Source: Desulfobacterales bacterium
Lineage (GTDB): Bacteria; Desulfobacterota; Desulfobacteria; Desulfobacterales; SpSt-501
Assembly: GCA_030834695.1 (NCBI GenBank)
Contig: JAUQXK010000013.1
Location: 32,451 to 96,450 of the forward strand
Length of the DNA: 64,000 nucleotides
Reading direction: 5' to 3'
Below, piece by piece: positions 1-8,748 of the stretch. The translations under genes were made by a program, and so were the position numbers. How positions within the stretch are numbered: position 1 is the first letter of the stretch; each line of letters opens with the position of its first letter. The notes under the pieces were generated by a model, which made no database searches, was not told where the DNA came from, and was given only the letters and a program-made list of their open reading frames with translations.

Positions 1-246
1 CCGGTTCTTTCGGCCGTCGGCATCGACCCGGTGCACTTCGGGGTGGTCATGGTGCTGAACCTCATGATCGGGCTCATGACTCCGCCGTTCGGGATGATTC
101 TGTTCGTGATGCAACAGGTTTCGGGGCTTCGTTTCGAAGACGTCGTGAAGGCGTGCATGCCGACGCTGGTTCCTCTGGTAGTCGTGCTCGTGCTGATGAC
201 CTTCATTCCGGCCCTGGTCACCTGGCTGCCCAATGTCCTCCTTTAA
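1..246 (+). CDS. TRAP transporter large permease (DctM-type), C-terminal fragment
   Basis: The frame is open from the first base, so the gene starts outside the window; only the last 81 residues are visible. They carry the family's closing pattern: a short loop (D-P-V-H-F-G), a membrane segment around N-L-M-I-G-L-M-T-P-P-F-G and a final hydrophobic helix ending in W-L-P-N-V-L-L. The T-P-P-[VF]-G motif recurs in the complete DctM proteins at 5059 and 9347. The family moves organic or sugar acids inward using a sodium gradient. It lies 15 bases before the URO-D gene, so the two are probably co-transcribed. Substrate cannot be told from this piece. Confidence 0.88.
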   Translation, partial: PVLSAVGIDPVHFGVVMVLNLMIGLMTPPFGMILFVMQQVSGLRFEDVVKACMPTLVPLVVVLVLMTFIPALVTWLPNVLL

Positions 247-261
247 AAGGAGCACCAAGAT

Positions 262-1323
262 ATGACGACCCGCATATTATCGAACGAGGAAAAGAAAGAC
301 CGCATCGCGAAAAACTGGCAGTTGCAGGATGTCGACGAAGTGCCCTTCCTGATCGAGATCGGCGGCATCCACATGGCGACCACGAAGTTTTTCTCCGACC
401 ACGCGGCGGAGATCGCCTGGAACGTGGATTTCCACAAGCAGCGCGAGGGCGTCTACGACTACGGCATGCCCAACATCAAGCCCAACCAGGGCATCAACAT
501 CGTCGCCTCGGCCTTCGGCTGCGAATACACGGTGAACGACGAGGCCGACCCCTGGATCAAGCCCCTGATCCGGGACGACAATGTCCAGGACGTGCACGCC
601 CTGAAGGTGCCCGACCCGAAAACGAACCCCGTGTTCAAGCAGGCCTGGGAACGGATCGATTATCTCCAGTCCCACTCCGACCTGCCGCTGCGGCTGGTGA
701 ACGTGCCCTCGCCCCTGGTGACGGCCTCCCTGATCTGGGAATACACCTCCTTCGTCACCGCCACCATGCTCCACCCCAGGGAAGTGCACGTGCTGCTGGA
801 GAAAGTGACGGAGGCGACGATCGGTTATCTGCAGGAGCAGCTGGCGCGCATCCGCAACCTTCACGGCATGAGTCACGAAATGTGGCACATCCCGCGCGAG
901 GTCGGCGTGCGGATCAGCGACGACACGGCTTCCATCCTGTCGCCGAAGCTCTACCGTGAGTTCGGCGTGAAGTATAACAGCATGATTTCGCGGGCCATCG
1001 GCGGCCTGGTCGTGCACTCCTGCGGGCAAGTCAAGAACGTCGTGGAGCCCATGATGGAGATCGAAGGCCTGCGGGGTCTGGACTTCACCATCCCCCAGAC
1101 GGACTGGGAGGCGGTCCGGAAAGCCGCTGCGGGGAAAACCGTGCTCTGCCTGCGCCACTACGACTGGGACCACGGACCCGGTGCCCAGGTGGACCTGGCC
1201 GCCTATTCGCAAAAGCTGCTTGACTGCTTCGGGCGCAAGGGGCTTTTCATCCAGACGTCCACGCCGACGGCCGAGGAGGCCCGGGCGCTGGGCGACCAAC
1301 TCCATCGGATCCTGTCGAGGTGA
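262..1323 (+). CDS. Uroporphyrinogen decarboxylase (URO-D) family protein
   Basis: This 353-residue protein has the URO-D/MtaA-like TIM-barrel layout. The clearest signature is V-V-H-S-C-G at about residues 250-255, with H252, C254 and a later C296 placed like the zinc ligands of corrinoid methyltransferases such as MtaA. It is not a likely heme enzyme: it lacks hem neighbours and follows a TRAP permease. A start at the ATG 13 bases after an AAAAGGAG ribosome site fits. Its stop overlaps the GTG of the next SDR, implying translational coupling. Members of this family occur beside sugar and sugar-acid transport genes with no proven role, so the substrate is unknown. Confidence 0.8.
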   Translation: MTTRILSNEEKKDRIAKNWQLQDVDEVPFLIEIGGIHMATTKFFSDHAAEIAWNVDFHKQREGVYDYGMPNIKPNQGINIVASAFGCEYTVNDEADPWIKPLIRDDNVQDVHALKVPDPKTNPVFKQAWERIDYLQSHSDLPLRLVNVPSPLVTASLIWEYTSFVTATMLHPREVHVLLEKVTEATIGYLQEQLARIRNLHGMSHEMWHIPREVGVRISDDTASILSPKLYREFGVKYNSMISRAIGGLVVHSCGQVKNVVEPMMEIEGLRGLDFTIPQTDWEAVRKAAAGKTVLCLRHYDWDHGPGAQVDLAAYSQKLLDCFGRKGLFIQTSTPTAEEARALGDQLHRILSR

Positions 1324-2069
1324 CCGCAATGCAAAAAGGTAAAACAGCCCTGGTGACCGGGGCGCTGGGGGTCCTGGGAAAAGCGATTGTGAACACGCTG
1401 CTTGAAGACGGCTTTCGGGCCGTGCTCGTGGACCTGGACCAAGAGAAACTAGACGATTATTCCCGCAGCCTGCCGCAGGGAGAATCACTCCCGGTGGCCT
1501 GTGACATCAGCGAGCCCGCGGCGGTAGATTCCGCCGTAAACCGGGTCCGCGAGACCTGGGGCTGCGTCGATGTCCTGGTGAACAACGCCGGCATCCTCTC
1601 CAACAACAAGGCCGTGCAGACGGCCCCCGACGAATGGAAGCGGGTGCTGGCGGTAAACCTCGACGGTGCTTTCTACCTGGCCCGCGCCTTAATGGAAGAC
1701 ATGAAACGCAAGCGCTGGGGCCGGATCGTGAACATCACTTCGCTGGCGGCCAAAACGGGCGGCATCACCGCCGGTACGGCCTATTCGGTTTCCAAGGGCG
1801 CCCTGATGTCACTCACGTTCAGCCTGGCCGCGGAGCTGGCGCCCTACGGGGTGACCGTCAACGGCATCGCTCCCGCCTACGTCAAGACCCCGATGATTAC
1901 CGTCCAACTCACGGAGGAGCAGCGCAAGGCTGTCATAGAAAAAATCCCCGTGAAGCGCTTTTGCGAGCCCGATGAAGTTGCCCATGTGGTGCGGTTTCTC
2001 GTGCACCCATTGGCCGGATTTATTACGGGGGAAATCATCGATCAAAACGGCGGCCTGCACTTCGACTAA
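1320..2069 (+). CDS. SDR family NAD(P)-dependent oxidoreductase
   Basis: A classical short-chain dehydrogenase of 249 residues. The cofactor loop T-G-A-L-G-V-L-G lies near residue 14, N-N-A-G near 90, and the catalytic S and Y-S-V-S-K near 140-160. The C-terminus has the usual G-x-I-x-x-x-x-G-G. The start is either the GTG overlapping the URO-D stop or the ATG nine bases later; the GTG is given because of the 4-base overlap. Together with the URO-D gene and the cut TRAP permease it forms a small operon, probably oxidising or reducing a hydroxy group of the imported acid. The exact substrate cannot be read from sequence. Confidence 0.88.
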   Translation: MTAMQKGKTALVTGALGVLGKAIVNTLLEDGFRAVLVDLDQEKLDDYSRSLPQGESLPVACDISEPAAVDSAVNRVRETWGCVDVLVNNAGILSNNKAVQTAPDEWKRVLAVNLDGAFYLARALMEDMKRKRWGRIVNITSLAAKTGGITAGTAYSVSKGALMSLTFSLAAELAPYGVTVNGIAPAYVKTPMITVQLTEEQRKAVIEKIPVKRFCEPDEVAHVVRFLVHPLAGFITGEIIDQNGGLHFD

Positions 2070-2282
2070 GATCAACCGCATGCCGGATCCAAACCATTCT
2101 CAGCCCGGGAGGCCGGTGCCGATATGCCAAGGTTTTCCCGGTTACGGCCATGGGCGGTGCGGCGTATTTGCGCGTGGTGCCCGAGCCGCTGTCCCAACTT
2201 CTCCGACTCCCGCCGAAATATCCCCAAATAGCTTGTGAGCTTACCACATTCCACTTCGCCTCCGGCGTTTTTAGGGCTTGAC

Positions 2283-2305
2283 TTTTGCCTTGGCCCAAGG
2301 CAAAA
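2283..2305. promoter_or_regulatory. Inverted repeat upstream of the iclR gene
   Basis: Ten-base perfect arms (TTTTGCCTTG and CAAGGCAAAA) are separated by three bases, 67 bases before the iclR start. It may be an operator or the terminator of the preceding SDR operon, since the right arm ends in an A run and the left begins with T, as a reverse-strand terminator would. I cannot choose between these from sequence alone. Confidence 0.5.
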
Positions 2306-2307
2306 AT

Positions 2308-2344
2308 AGTTCAAAATACAAAACTAAGTTCTGTATATGGAACT
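2308..2344. promoter_or_regulatory. Tandem IclR-type operator candidates
   Basis: Two 18-base sites lie one base apart. The downstream one (2327-2344) is AGTTC-8-GAACT, a perfect five-base inverted repeat. The upstream one (2308-2325) is AGTTC-8-AAACT, one base off. Both spacers are eight bases and A/T-rich. They end 27 bases before the iclR start, the usual place for autoregulation, and IclR proteins commonly bind short palindromes of this size. Binding is inferred. Confidence 0.55.
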
Positions 2345-2371
2345 ATTGTCCGGCTTTAAGGGGCACTCCCG

Positions 2372-3139
2372 ATGAGTTCTTCCGAGCGAATCATCCGGTT
2401 GATCGAAACCGTGGTCTCCCATCAGCACACCGGCGTCCGGTTCGCCGAGATCGTGGAAGAGACGGGAATCGCGAAGGCCACCGTTCATCGGCTTCTCGGC
2501 GAGCTGACCGGATTAGGGGTTCTGGCCTTCAGCCCCGACAGCAAGCGGTATCGGGCGACGCTCAAACTCGCTTCCTTAGGGGCGGGGGTCATCGCCAACT
2601 TCAACCTTCGCAGCCATGTGCACCCTCAGCTGATCAAGCTGCACCAGGAAACCAAGCATACCTGCAACATGGGCATCAAGCAGGGCGATGTCGGCATTTA
2701 CACCGACAAGATCGAATCCCACGATTACGGCATCAAGCTTTTTTCGGAAGTCGGCAAGACCTTCCCCCTTTACTGCACGGCCCTGGGCAAAGTGCTGCTG
2801 GCCTACGGCCCGGCGGCCGAGAGAAAGCGGGTGCTCGCACTGCCCATGAAACCCTTTACGCCCAAGACCGTGACGGACGCCCGCCGGCTGGTGCAGCAGC
2901 TGGCGGGCGTCCGCGAACAGGGCTACGCCTTGGATTCCGAAGAAATCACCCGAGGCATCATCTGCATCGCCGCGCCGGTGTTCGGTCCGCACGAAGACAT
3001 CATCTGCGCCATCAGCATCACGTTTCCGGCCTATCTGGCCGAAGAACGCGGTCTCGAAGCGGATATCGAGGCCATCAAACGACATGCGGCTGCCATTTCG
3101 GGCATAACGGCCGGTGCCGGGCAGGTCAACGCCACTTGA
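2372..3139 (+). CDS. IclR family transcriptional regulator
   Basis: A 255-residue protein with the two-domain IclR plan. The N-terminal winged helix-turn-helix spans about residues 1-65, with the recognition region around T-G-I-A-K-A-T-V-H-R-L-L. The ligand-binding domain follows from about 80 to 250, with Y-C-T-A-L-G-K-V-L-L-A and the R-G-I-I-C-I-A-A-P-V-F segment. It is 14 bases upstream of kduI, so it likely heads and controls the kduI-TRAP-kduD operon, in the way KdgR (same family) controls pectin and uronate genes elsewhere. The effector is probably a keto-uronate intermediate; that is inference. Confidence 0.92.
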   Translation: MSSSERIIRLIETVVSHQHTGVRFAEIVEETGIAKATVHRLLGELTGLGVLAFSPDSKRYRATLKLASLGAGVIANFNLRSHVHPQLIKLHQETKHTCNMGIKQGDVGIYTDKIESHDYGIKLFSEVGKTFPLYCTALGKVLLAYGPAAERKRVLALPMKPFTPKTVTDARRLVQQLAGVREQGYALDSEEITRGIICIAAPVFGPHEDIICAISITFPAYLAEERGLEADIEAIKRHAAAISGITAGAGQVNAT

Positions 3140-3153
3140 GAAAGGAACGTGAA

Positions 3154-3984
3154 ATGGAAATCCGACATGCCATTCACCCCGATCAGGCCGTGTATCTGGA
3201 CACGGCGGAACTGCGGGAGCATTTCCTGATTCAAGACCTCTTCGTTCCCGGGGAGGTCAAGATGATTTACACCTATTACGACCGGCTCATGGTCGGCGGC
3301 GTGTGTCCGATCCGGGAAACCCGACTTGAGGCGGACCCGGCCGTCATCGGCGCCGCCAGCCTGCTCGAGCGGCGGGAGATGGGCATCATCAACATCGGCG
3401 GCGACGGGGCCGTGGCCGTCGACGGCAACCGGTTCGAGCTGGCGGCCAAAGACGGGCTCTTCATCGGCATGGGCGCCCGCGATGTGGCCTTCACCAGCGC
3501 CGATCCCAAACGTCCCGCCAAATTCTACTTCAACTGCGCTCCGGCCCACACCGGCTACCCGGCCGCCAAAATCACGCCGGCCGATGCCGAGCCCGTCCAT
3601 TTGGGCTCCCCGGAGAAAAGCAACCGCCGCGCCATCCGCAAATATTTCCACCCGGACGGGATCAAGAGCTGCCAGCTGGTCATGGGGATGACGACGCTCG
3701 AGCCCGGGTCCGTCTGGAACACCATGCCGGTGCACACCCATCAGCGCCGAATGGAGGCGTATCTCTATTTTGACATTCCCGCCGACGAGATCGTGATGCA
3801 TTTCATGGGGGAGCCGTCCGAGACGCGGCACCTCGTGGTGCGCAGCGAGGAAGCGGTGCTCTCGCCGAGTTGGTCCATCCACTCGGGCGCCGGTACCTGC
3901 AGCTACACGTTCATCTGGGGGATGGTCGGTGAAAACCAGACCTTCACGGACATGGATGCCGTACCCATGACGGCCTTGAAGTAG
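3154..3984 (+). CDS. kduI: 5-dehydro-4-deoxy-D-glucuronate isomerase (KduI)
   Basis: KduI converts 5-keto-4-deoxyuronate, released from unsaturated uronides by lyases, to 2,5-diketo-3-deoxygluconate. The 276-residue length matches the family (278 in E. coli). The cupin-fold metal ligands are all present: H194, H196, E201 and H243, the first three in V-H-T-H-Q-R-R-M-E. The start at 3154 is fixed by an AGGAACGTG-like site and by homology beginning M-E-I-R; a longer in-frame extension upstream overlaps iclR in another frame and is not credible. It pairs functionally with kduD at 6902. Confidence 0.96.
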   Translation: MEIRHAIHPDQAVYLDTAELREHFLIQDLFVPGEVKMIYTYYDRLMVGGVCPIRETRLEADPAVIGAASLLERREMGIINIGGDGAVAVDGNRFELAAKDGLFIGMGARDVAFTSADPKRPAKFYFNCAPAHTGYPAAKITPADAEPVHLGSPEKSNRRAIRKYFHPDGIKSCQLVMGMTTLEPGSVWNTMPVHTHQRRMEAYLYFDIPADEIVMHFMGEPSETRHLVVRSEEAVLSPSWSIHSGAGTCSYTFIWGMVGENQTFTDMDAVPMTALK

Positions 3985-4023
3985 ATGTGAGCAGGCGCTC
4001 ACCCCACACCAAAGGAGGGTAGG

Positions 4024-5001
4024 ATGAAAAAAGCGTTGGTTATTCTAATAATGTCGGTCATCGCCGTTTCATTCGCTCAGGCCCAACCCATCCAAATGAA
4101 GCTCGGACATTTTGCCGCCGAATCCCACCCAGGCAACGTCGCGAGCAAGATGTTCGCCGACGCGGTCGAGAAGCGGACGGAGGGAAAGATCAAGATCGCC
4201 ATTTTCCCCAACAACGCCTTGGGTTCGCCGCCGGAAGTCCTCGAACAGAACATTCTGGGCGCCGTGGACATGAGCCTGCCCACCCAGGGACAGCTCGGCA
4301 AGTACTCCAAGAAGTTCAACTGCGTGATGCTGCCGTTCATGTATGAGAACTATACCCATGCGGACAAGGTCCTGGACGGCCCCTTCCTGGCCTGGGCCGC
4401 GGCCGATCTCGACAAGGCCGGACTGGTGTTTCTCTCCAACTGGGAGTGGGGGTTCCGCAACCTCACCAACAGCAAACGGCCGGTGAACACCCCCGACGAC
4501 GTCAAGGGCCTCAAAGTGAGAACCCCGCCGGAGCTGCCGACCCAGGCAGCCATGGAGGCGCTGGGCGCCGTGGTGGCGACGATCAATTTCAACGAGCTTC
4601 AGATGGCGCTGAAGCAGGGTGTGGTCGACGGCCAGGAGAACCCGGTCGCGGTGATTTATGCGAACCAGCTCTATGAATCCCAGAAGCATCTGGCCATGAC
4701 CGGGCACAACTACAACACGATGGTCCATGTGATCAGCAAAAAGGTCTGGGACAAGCTCACCCCGGAGCAGCAGAAAATCATGAAGGAGGAGAGCGCCAAG
4801 GCCGGAAACTGGATGCGCAAAGCCGTGCGGGACGCCGAAGCCGACCAGATCGAGAAGCTGAAGCAGGCCGGCGTGCAGGTGACCCTTCCGGACAAGGCCA
4901 AATTCAAGGCCTTGATGAAACCCGCCTATGAGCGGATGAATGCCATCGCCGGCGAGGAGAACATCGCGGCTTTCGTAAAGATGGTGGAAGCGGCCAAATA
5001 A
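4024..5001 (+). CDS. TRAP transporter solute receptor (DctP family)
   Basis: A periplasmic binding protein of 325 residues. The signal peptide ends with A-Q-A at about residue 20. The mature part has the DctP core, including L-K-G-L-K-V-R-T-P around residues 162-170, where the conserved arginine normally grips the substrate carboxylate, and the G-V-V-D-G-Q-E-N-P segment near 205. A strong AAAGGAGGG ribosome site precedes the ATG. It is followed by its own large and small permeases. The position between kduI and kduD suggests a uronate or unsaturated oligouronide as ligand, which is an inference. Confidence 0.93.
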   Translation: MKKALVILIMSVIAVSFAQAQPIQMKLGHFAAESHPGNVASKMFADAVEKRTEGKIKIAIFPNNALGSPPEVLEQNILGAVDMSLPTQGQLGKYSKKFNCVMLPFMYENYTHADKVLDGPFLAWAAADLDKAGLVFLSNWEWGFRNLTNSKRPVNTPDDVKGLKVRTPPELPTQAAMEALGAVVATINFNELQMALKQGVVDGQENPVAVIYANQLYESQKHLAMTGHNYNTMVHVISKKVWDKLTPEQQKIMKEESAKAGNWMRKAVRDAEADQIEKLKQAGVQVTLPDKAKFKALMKPAYERMNAIAGEENIAAFVKMVEAAK

Positions 5002-5058
5002 GCTGCGGGCCGGACCTCGAGAATTCGATCGGAACAACCGGGATGCAGGTGGGAACCG

Positions 5059-6336
5059 ATGCTGACGCTGCTGATCTTTGCCGTCTTGTTGGTGCTGATC
5101 ATCATTGATCTGCCGATTGCCGTGGCGATCGGCCTCACGGCCATCGCGTTTTTCGTGGGACTGGGCAACGAATCGCTTCTGACCATGCTGCCCCAGAGGA
5201 TGTATGCCTCCACCACCGGCTTCACCCTGCTGGCGGTGCCTTTTTTCATCCTGGCCGGCAACCTCATGAACACCGGCGGCATTACCAACCGCATCTTCCG
5301 ATTCGCCAAGGCGGTCATCGGTCATCTCCCGGGAGGATTGGGGCAGGTCAGCATCATCGCAAACGTCATTTTCTCCGGGATGTCCGGCTCCGCTATCGCC
5401 GATGCGGCCGGGCTGGGGCAGGTCCTCCACAAGGCCATGGTGGACAACGGGTTCAAACCGAAGTTCTCGGCAGCCATTGTTGCGGCTGCCGCCACCATCG
5501 GGCCGGTGATTCCGCCCAGCATCCCGTTCGTCGTCTACGGGGCGTTGACCGGGGTATCGGTCAGCAAGCTGTTCTTAGCGGGCTTTATCCCCGGGATCAT
5601 GATGGCGCTGGCCATGATGGCGGCGGTCGGGCTTCAGGCCAACCGCTATGGGCTGCCGAAGGAAACGCGCGCCGATTTCACGGAGGTGGCTGCTTCGGTC
5701 CGTGAAGCGTTTTTGCCCCTGTTGACGCCCGTCATCGTCATCGGCGGGATCCTGACCGGGGTGTTCACCCCCACGGAAGCCGCCGTGGTGGCCACTCTCT
5801 ATGCCCTGTTCCTGGGGTTTCTTTACGGGGACATCCGCTTCACGGATTTGCCCCGGATTTTTTGGACGTCCATCCGCCAAACCGTCAGCCTTCTATTTAT
5901 CATCGCCACGGCCGGTTTTTTCGGCTGGTTCACGATCCACCAGCGCGTCCCCGATCAGATCATTTACAACTTCACCACGATGAGCGCCACGCCGGCCGGC
6001 ATCGTCACCATGGTCATTGCCGTGGTGCTGGTTCTCGGGCTGTTTCTGGAGGGCAACGCCATCTTTATCATCACCATCCCCATTTTCGCGCCGGTGGCGC
6101 ATAAATTCGGGATCGACCTGGTCAATTTCGGGGTGGTGATGACGCTCTTGATCATGGTCGGGAACCTGACACCGCCGGTGGGAATGTGCCTTTTCGCGGT
6201 TTCAAGCTTCAGCAAGGTCAGCCTCGGTGAATTGTCGAAGGAGATTTGGCCTTACCTGGTGGGGATATTCATCGTCACGCTGGTCATTGCCTACATACCG
6301 GCCATCGGGACCTTTCTGCCGAATCTGTTAAATTAG
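5059..6336 (+). CDS. TRAP transporter large permease (DctM family)
   Basis: This 425-residue, strongly hydrophobic protein has the length and roughly twelve membrane segments of DctM. Family landmarks include V-P-F-F-I-L-A-G near residue 57, G-M-S-G-S-A-I-A-D-A near 110, P-P-S-I-P near 150 and T-P-P-V-G-M near 373. It forms the sodium-coupled translocation channel with the DctQ protein encoded 20 bases downstream. The gene order here, receptor - large - small permease, differs from the receptor - small - large order of the second system, so the two sets are not a simple tandem duplication. Confidence 0.95.
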   Translation: MLTLLIFAVLLVLIIIDLPIAVAIGLTAIAFFVGLGNESLLTMLPQRMYASTTGFTLLAVPFFILAGNLMNTGGITNRIFRFAKAVIGHLPGGLGQVSIIANVIFSGMSGSAIADAAGLGQVLHKAMVDNGFKPKFSAAIVAAAATIGPVIPPSIPFVVYGALTGVSVSKLFLAGFIPGIMMALAMMAAVGLQANRYGLPKETRADFTEVAASVREAFLPLLTPVIVIGGILTGVFTPTEAAVVATLYALFLGFLYGDIRFTDLPRIFWTSIRQTVSLLFIIATAGFFGWFTIHQRVPDQIIYNFTTMSATPAGIVTMVIAVVLVLGLFLEGNAIFIITIPIFAPVAHKFGIDLVNFGVVMTLLIMVGNLTPPVGMCLFAVSSFSKVSLGELSKEIWPYLVGIFIVTLVIAYIPAIGTFLPNLLN

Positions 6337-6356
6337 CCGGACGGCAGGAGAACGAT

Positions 6357-6854
6357 ATGGTTTTTCTCAAATGGATGGACAAGGTCATCCTGCAGGCGCT
6401 CAAGGCAATGACGATGGCCTGTTTCGTCGCACTGACGATCCTGGTGTCCGCCAATGTCTTCGTGCGGTTTTTCCCGGTGGCCTCCCTGCACTGGTTCGAT
6501 GAAATCATCGAGCTATTGTACGCCTACCTGGTTTTCTACGGGGCGGCGGCCCTGTGGATCACCCGTGAGCATTTCAGCGTGGGCGATTGGATCGGCGGCA
6601 GGGTCATCAAGGGCGACCGGGCGAGGCATTTCTACCGGCTGGTTCTCGAAGTGCTGGTGCTGGTCTTCTCTCTGGTTTTCTTTTCCTACTCGTTCAAGTT
6701 GACCGCCATGGCTCAGGACGTGACCAACGTCTTTGCCATTCCCAAGAGCGTTCTTTACTCTTGCATGCCCATCGCCGGCGCGGTCATGGTTGTTTATTCC
6801 ATTCGCAACGTCATCCGGGAAATGATTCCTCTGATCCGGCGGACGGCCGGTTAG
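6357..6854 (+). CDS. TRAP transporter small permease (DctQ family)
   Basis: A 165-residue protein with four predicted membrane helices, typical of DctQ. The core has W-F-D-E-I-I-E-L-L-Y-A-Y-L-V-F-Y-G-A at about residues 45-62, matching the family's [WF]-x-E-E-x-x pattern. The start at 6357 follows a GGCAGGAG ribosome site; an earlier in-frame ATG lies inside the dctM gene and would add an implausible non-hydrophobic leader. It is the last member of the first TRAP set and is 47 bases before kduD. Confidence 0.92.
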   Translation: MVFLKWMDKVILQALKAMTMACFVALTILVSANVFVRFFPVASLHWFDEIIELLYAYLVFYGAAALWITREHFSVGDWIGGRVIKGDRARHFYRLVLEVLVLVFSLVFFSYSFKLTAMAQDVTNVFAIPKSVLYSCMPIAGAVMVVYSIRNVIREMIPLIRRTAG

Positions 6855-6901
6855 AGAGAAAACTGGAAAACATAAGCTCTGATGCCGAAGGGGTCGCGCA
6901 C

Positions 6902-7663
6902 ATGACACTCGAACATTTCAGCTTGGAGGGGAAAGTGGCCGTCGTCACCGGCGGCACGATCGGTCTGGGAGAAGCCATGGCCATCGGGCTGGCAGAGGCC
7001 GGTGCGGACATCGCGGCGGTTTATCACCTGGATCTGCCGCAGCATGTGGAGCGGTTCGAGCGCCTGGGGAGAAAATGGGTGGGCGTCCAGGCCGATCTCT
7101 CCAGCATCCAACCGGTCAACGACATCGTCCAGAAGGTGGTGGATGCCTACGGCCATATCGACATCCTGGTCAACAACGCCGGGATCATCCGCCGCAACAA
7201 GTCCATCGACTTCAGCGAGAAGGACTGGGACGCGGTCATGGACATCAATTTGAAGACCCTGTTCTTCCTGTCACAGGCCGTCGCCCGGCAGTTCCTCAAG
7301 CAGGGCACCGGCGGCAAGATCATCAACATCGCCTCGATGCTGTCGTTTCAGGGCGGCATTCTGGTGCCTTCGTACACCGCGAGCAAAAGCGGCGTCATGG
7401 GGTTGACGAAGCTGCTCGCCTGCGAGTGGGCCCCGCACGGGATCAACGTCAATGCGATTGCACCGGGCTACATGGCGACCCGCAACACGCAAGCCATTCA
7501 GGACGACCCGGTCCGCAGCCGGCAGATCCTGGAGCGCATCCCCACCGGCCGTTGGGGGAAGCCGGACGACTTGAAGGGGGCCGTCGTTTTCCTGGCCTCC
7601 GAAGCGTCGAATTACGTGCAGGGGCACACCCTGGCCGTGGACGGGGGCTGGCTGGCCCGCTGA
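6902..7663 (+). CDS. kduD: 2-deoxy-D-gluconate 3-dehydrogenase / 2-keto-3-deoxygluconate-forming SDR (KduD)
   Basis: KduD reduces 2,5-diketo-3-deoxygluconate to 2-keto-3-deoxygluconate with NADH, the step after KduI. The protein is 253 residues, the same as E. coli KduD. Visible motifs are T-G-G-T-I-G-L-G (cofactor loop), N-N-A-G-I-I-R-R, N-I-A-S-M-L-S-F-Q-G-G and Y-T-A-S-K-S-G with the catalytic Tyr and Lys. The N-N-A-G-I-I-R-R and S-F-Q-G-G stretches are characteristic of KduD rather than of SDRs at large. The ATG at 6902 fits the family start; upstream in-frame sequence overlaps dctQ. Confidence 0.94.
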   Translation: MTLEHFSLEGKVAVVTGGTIGLGEAMAIGLAEAGADIAAVYHLDLPQHVERFERLGRKWVGVQADLSSIQPVNDIVQKVVDAYGHIDILVNNAGIIRRNKSIDFSEKDWDAVMDINLKTLFFLSQAVARQFLKQGTGGKIINIASMLSFQGGILVPSYTASKSGVMGLTKLLACEWAPHGINVNAIAPGYMATRNTQAIQDDPVRSRQILERIPTGRWGKPDDLKGAVVFLASEASNYVQGHTLAVDGGWLAR

Positions 7664-7745
7664 TTTCCCGGGTGCGGTCGGCCGAATTCTCAACCGAACG
7701 AACGTGCGATTCAACATGGTTGCCACCCAGAAAGGAAGGAGCTTT

Positions 7746-8741
7746 ATGAAAAACTCCAGGTACGTCGTTGCGTGGTCGGTCATCTGTGCGATGGCCGTCG
7801 TGTTCTGCACCGGCTCTCCCGCTCAGGCCCAGACGGTCCTCAAGCTCTCCGAGATCCATCCCAAGGGATACCCCACCGAGCTGGCGGACGAGGAGTTCGC
7901 CCGCCTCGTCGAACTCTACACCAAGGGGGGAATCAAGGTTGACGTCTTTCCCGGCGGGCAGATATCCGGCGACGAGAAAGTCGTCATCGAGCAGGTGAAG
8001 ATCGGCGCCATCGCCATCGCCCGCGTCAGCTCCGGGGCGCTCGGTTCCTTCAACGCCCAGCTCAATGTCTTCGCTCTGCCCTTTCTTTTCGATTCAAAAG
8101 ACCACATGTGGGCCTTCCTGAACGGCGACGCCGGACAGAAAATGCTGGCCGATCTCGCCCCTTCGGGCTTCATCGGCCTTTGCTGGTATGATGGCGGCGC
8201 CCGCTCGTTCTACGCCAACTATCCGCTCACCAAATTCGAGGATCTCAAGGGCAAGAAATACCGGGTCATGCCCAATCCGCTCCTGCCCAAGGTGGTCGAG
8301 GCGATGGGCGCTTCAGCCGTTCCCATGGCCGCTGGCCAGGTTTTCAGCGCGATTCAGACCGGCGTCATCGACGGCGCCGAGAACAATGCGCCTTCCCTGA
8401 TTTCGTTCAACCACTATCAGGTGGCCAAGTGGTACCTTCTTGACGAGCATCTGCGTCTGCCCGAAGTCCTCTTCATGAGCAAGATCGTCTGGGACAAGCT
8501 CGGTAAAGAGCAGCAGGCAGCCATCCGCAAGGCCGCTGTCGAGACGGTCGCCTTTCAGCGCCAGAAATGGGATGCCTATGAGATCGAGGCGCTTCAACAA
8601 GTCAAGGGCGGCGGCGTTACCGTAACACCCGTGACCGACTTCACCCCTTACAAGAACGCGGTCAAACAACTGGTCGCCGATGAATCGCCGAAGTATGCCG
8701 AAACGATCAAGTCCATTGATGCCGTCCGACCGAAAAAGTGA
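7746..8741 (+). CDS. TRAP transporter solute receptor (DctP family), second system
   Basis: A 331-residue periplasmic receptor. The signal peptide ends at A-Q-A, about residue 28. The binding core contains L-K-G-K-K-Y-R-V-M near residue 165, the position of the substrate-binding arginine, and G-V-I-D-G-A-E-N-N near 210. The start follows AAGGAAGGAG; in-frame codons further upstream have no such site. It is only distantly similar to the receptor at 4024, so it probably binds a different acid. A 48-base hairpin follows the stop before the small permease gene. Confidence 0.92.
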   Translation: MKNSRYVVAWSVICAMAVVFCTGSPAQAQTVLKLSEIHPKGYPTELADEEFARLVELYTKGGIKVDVFPGGQISGDEKVVIEQVKIGAIAIARVSSGALGSFNAQLNVFALPFLFDSKDHMWAFLNGDAGQKMLADLAPSGFIGLCWYDGGARSFYANYPLTKFEDLKGKKYRVMPNPLLPKVVEAMGASAVPMAAGQVFSAIQTGVIDGAENNAPSLISFNHYQVAKWYLLDEHLRLPEVLFMSKIVWDKLGKEQQAAIRKAAVETVAFQRQKWDAYEIEALQQVKGGGVTVTPVTDFTPYKNAVKQLVADESPKYAETIKSIDAVRPKK

Positions 8742-8748
8742 GGAATTC

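Noticed and set aside
277..1488. Long minus-strand open frame opposite the URO-D and SDR genes
   Set aside because: The translation is Arg/Gly/His-rich without domain patterns, a usual shadow in GC-rich DNA; similar frames opposite parE, parC, the DctM genes and the larA-uxaC region were dropped for the same reason.
2277..2310. Sigma-70 promoter TTGACT with a -10 after the inverted repeat
   Set aside because: The -10 candidates (AAAAAT and similar) are too weak to claim.
2278..3153. Long in-frame extension in front of kduI
   Set aside because: It overlaps iclR in another frame, is rich in Arg, Gly and His as shadow frames are, and KduI homology begins exactly at 3154.
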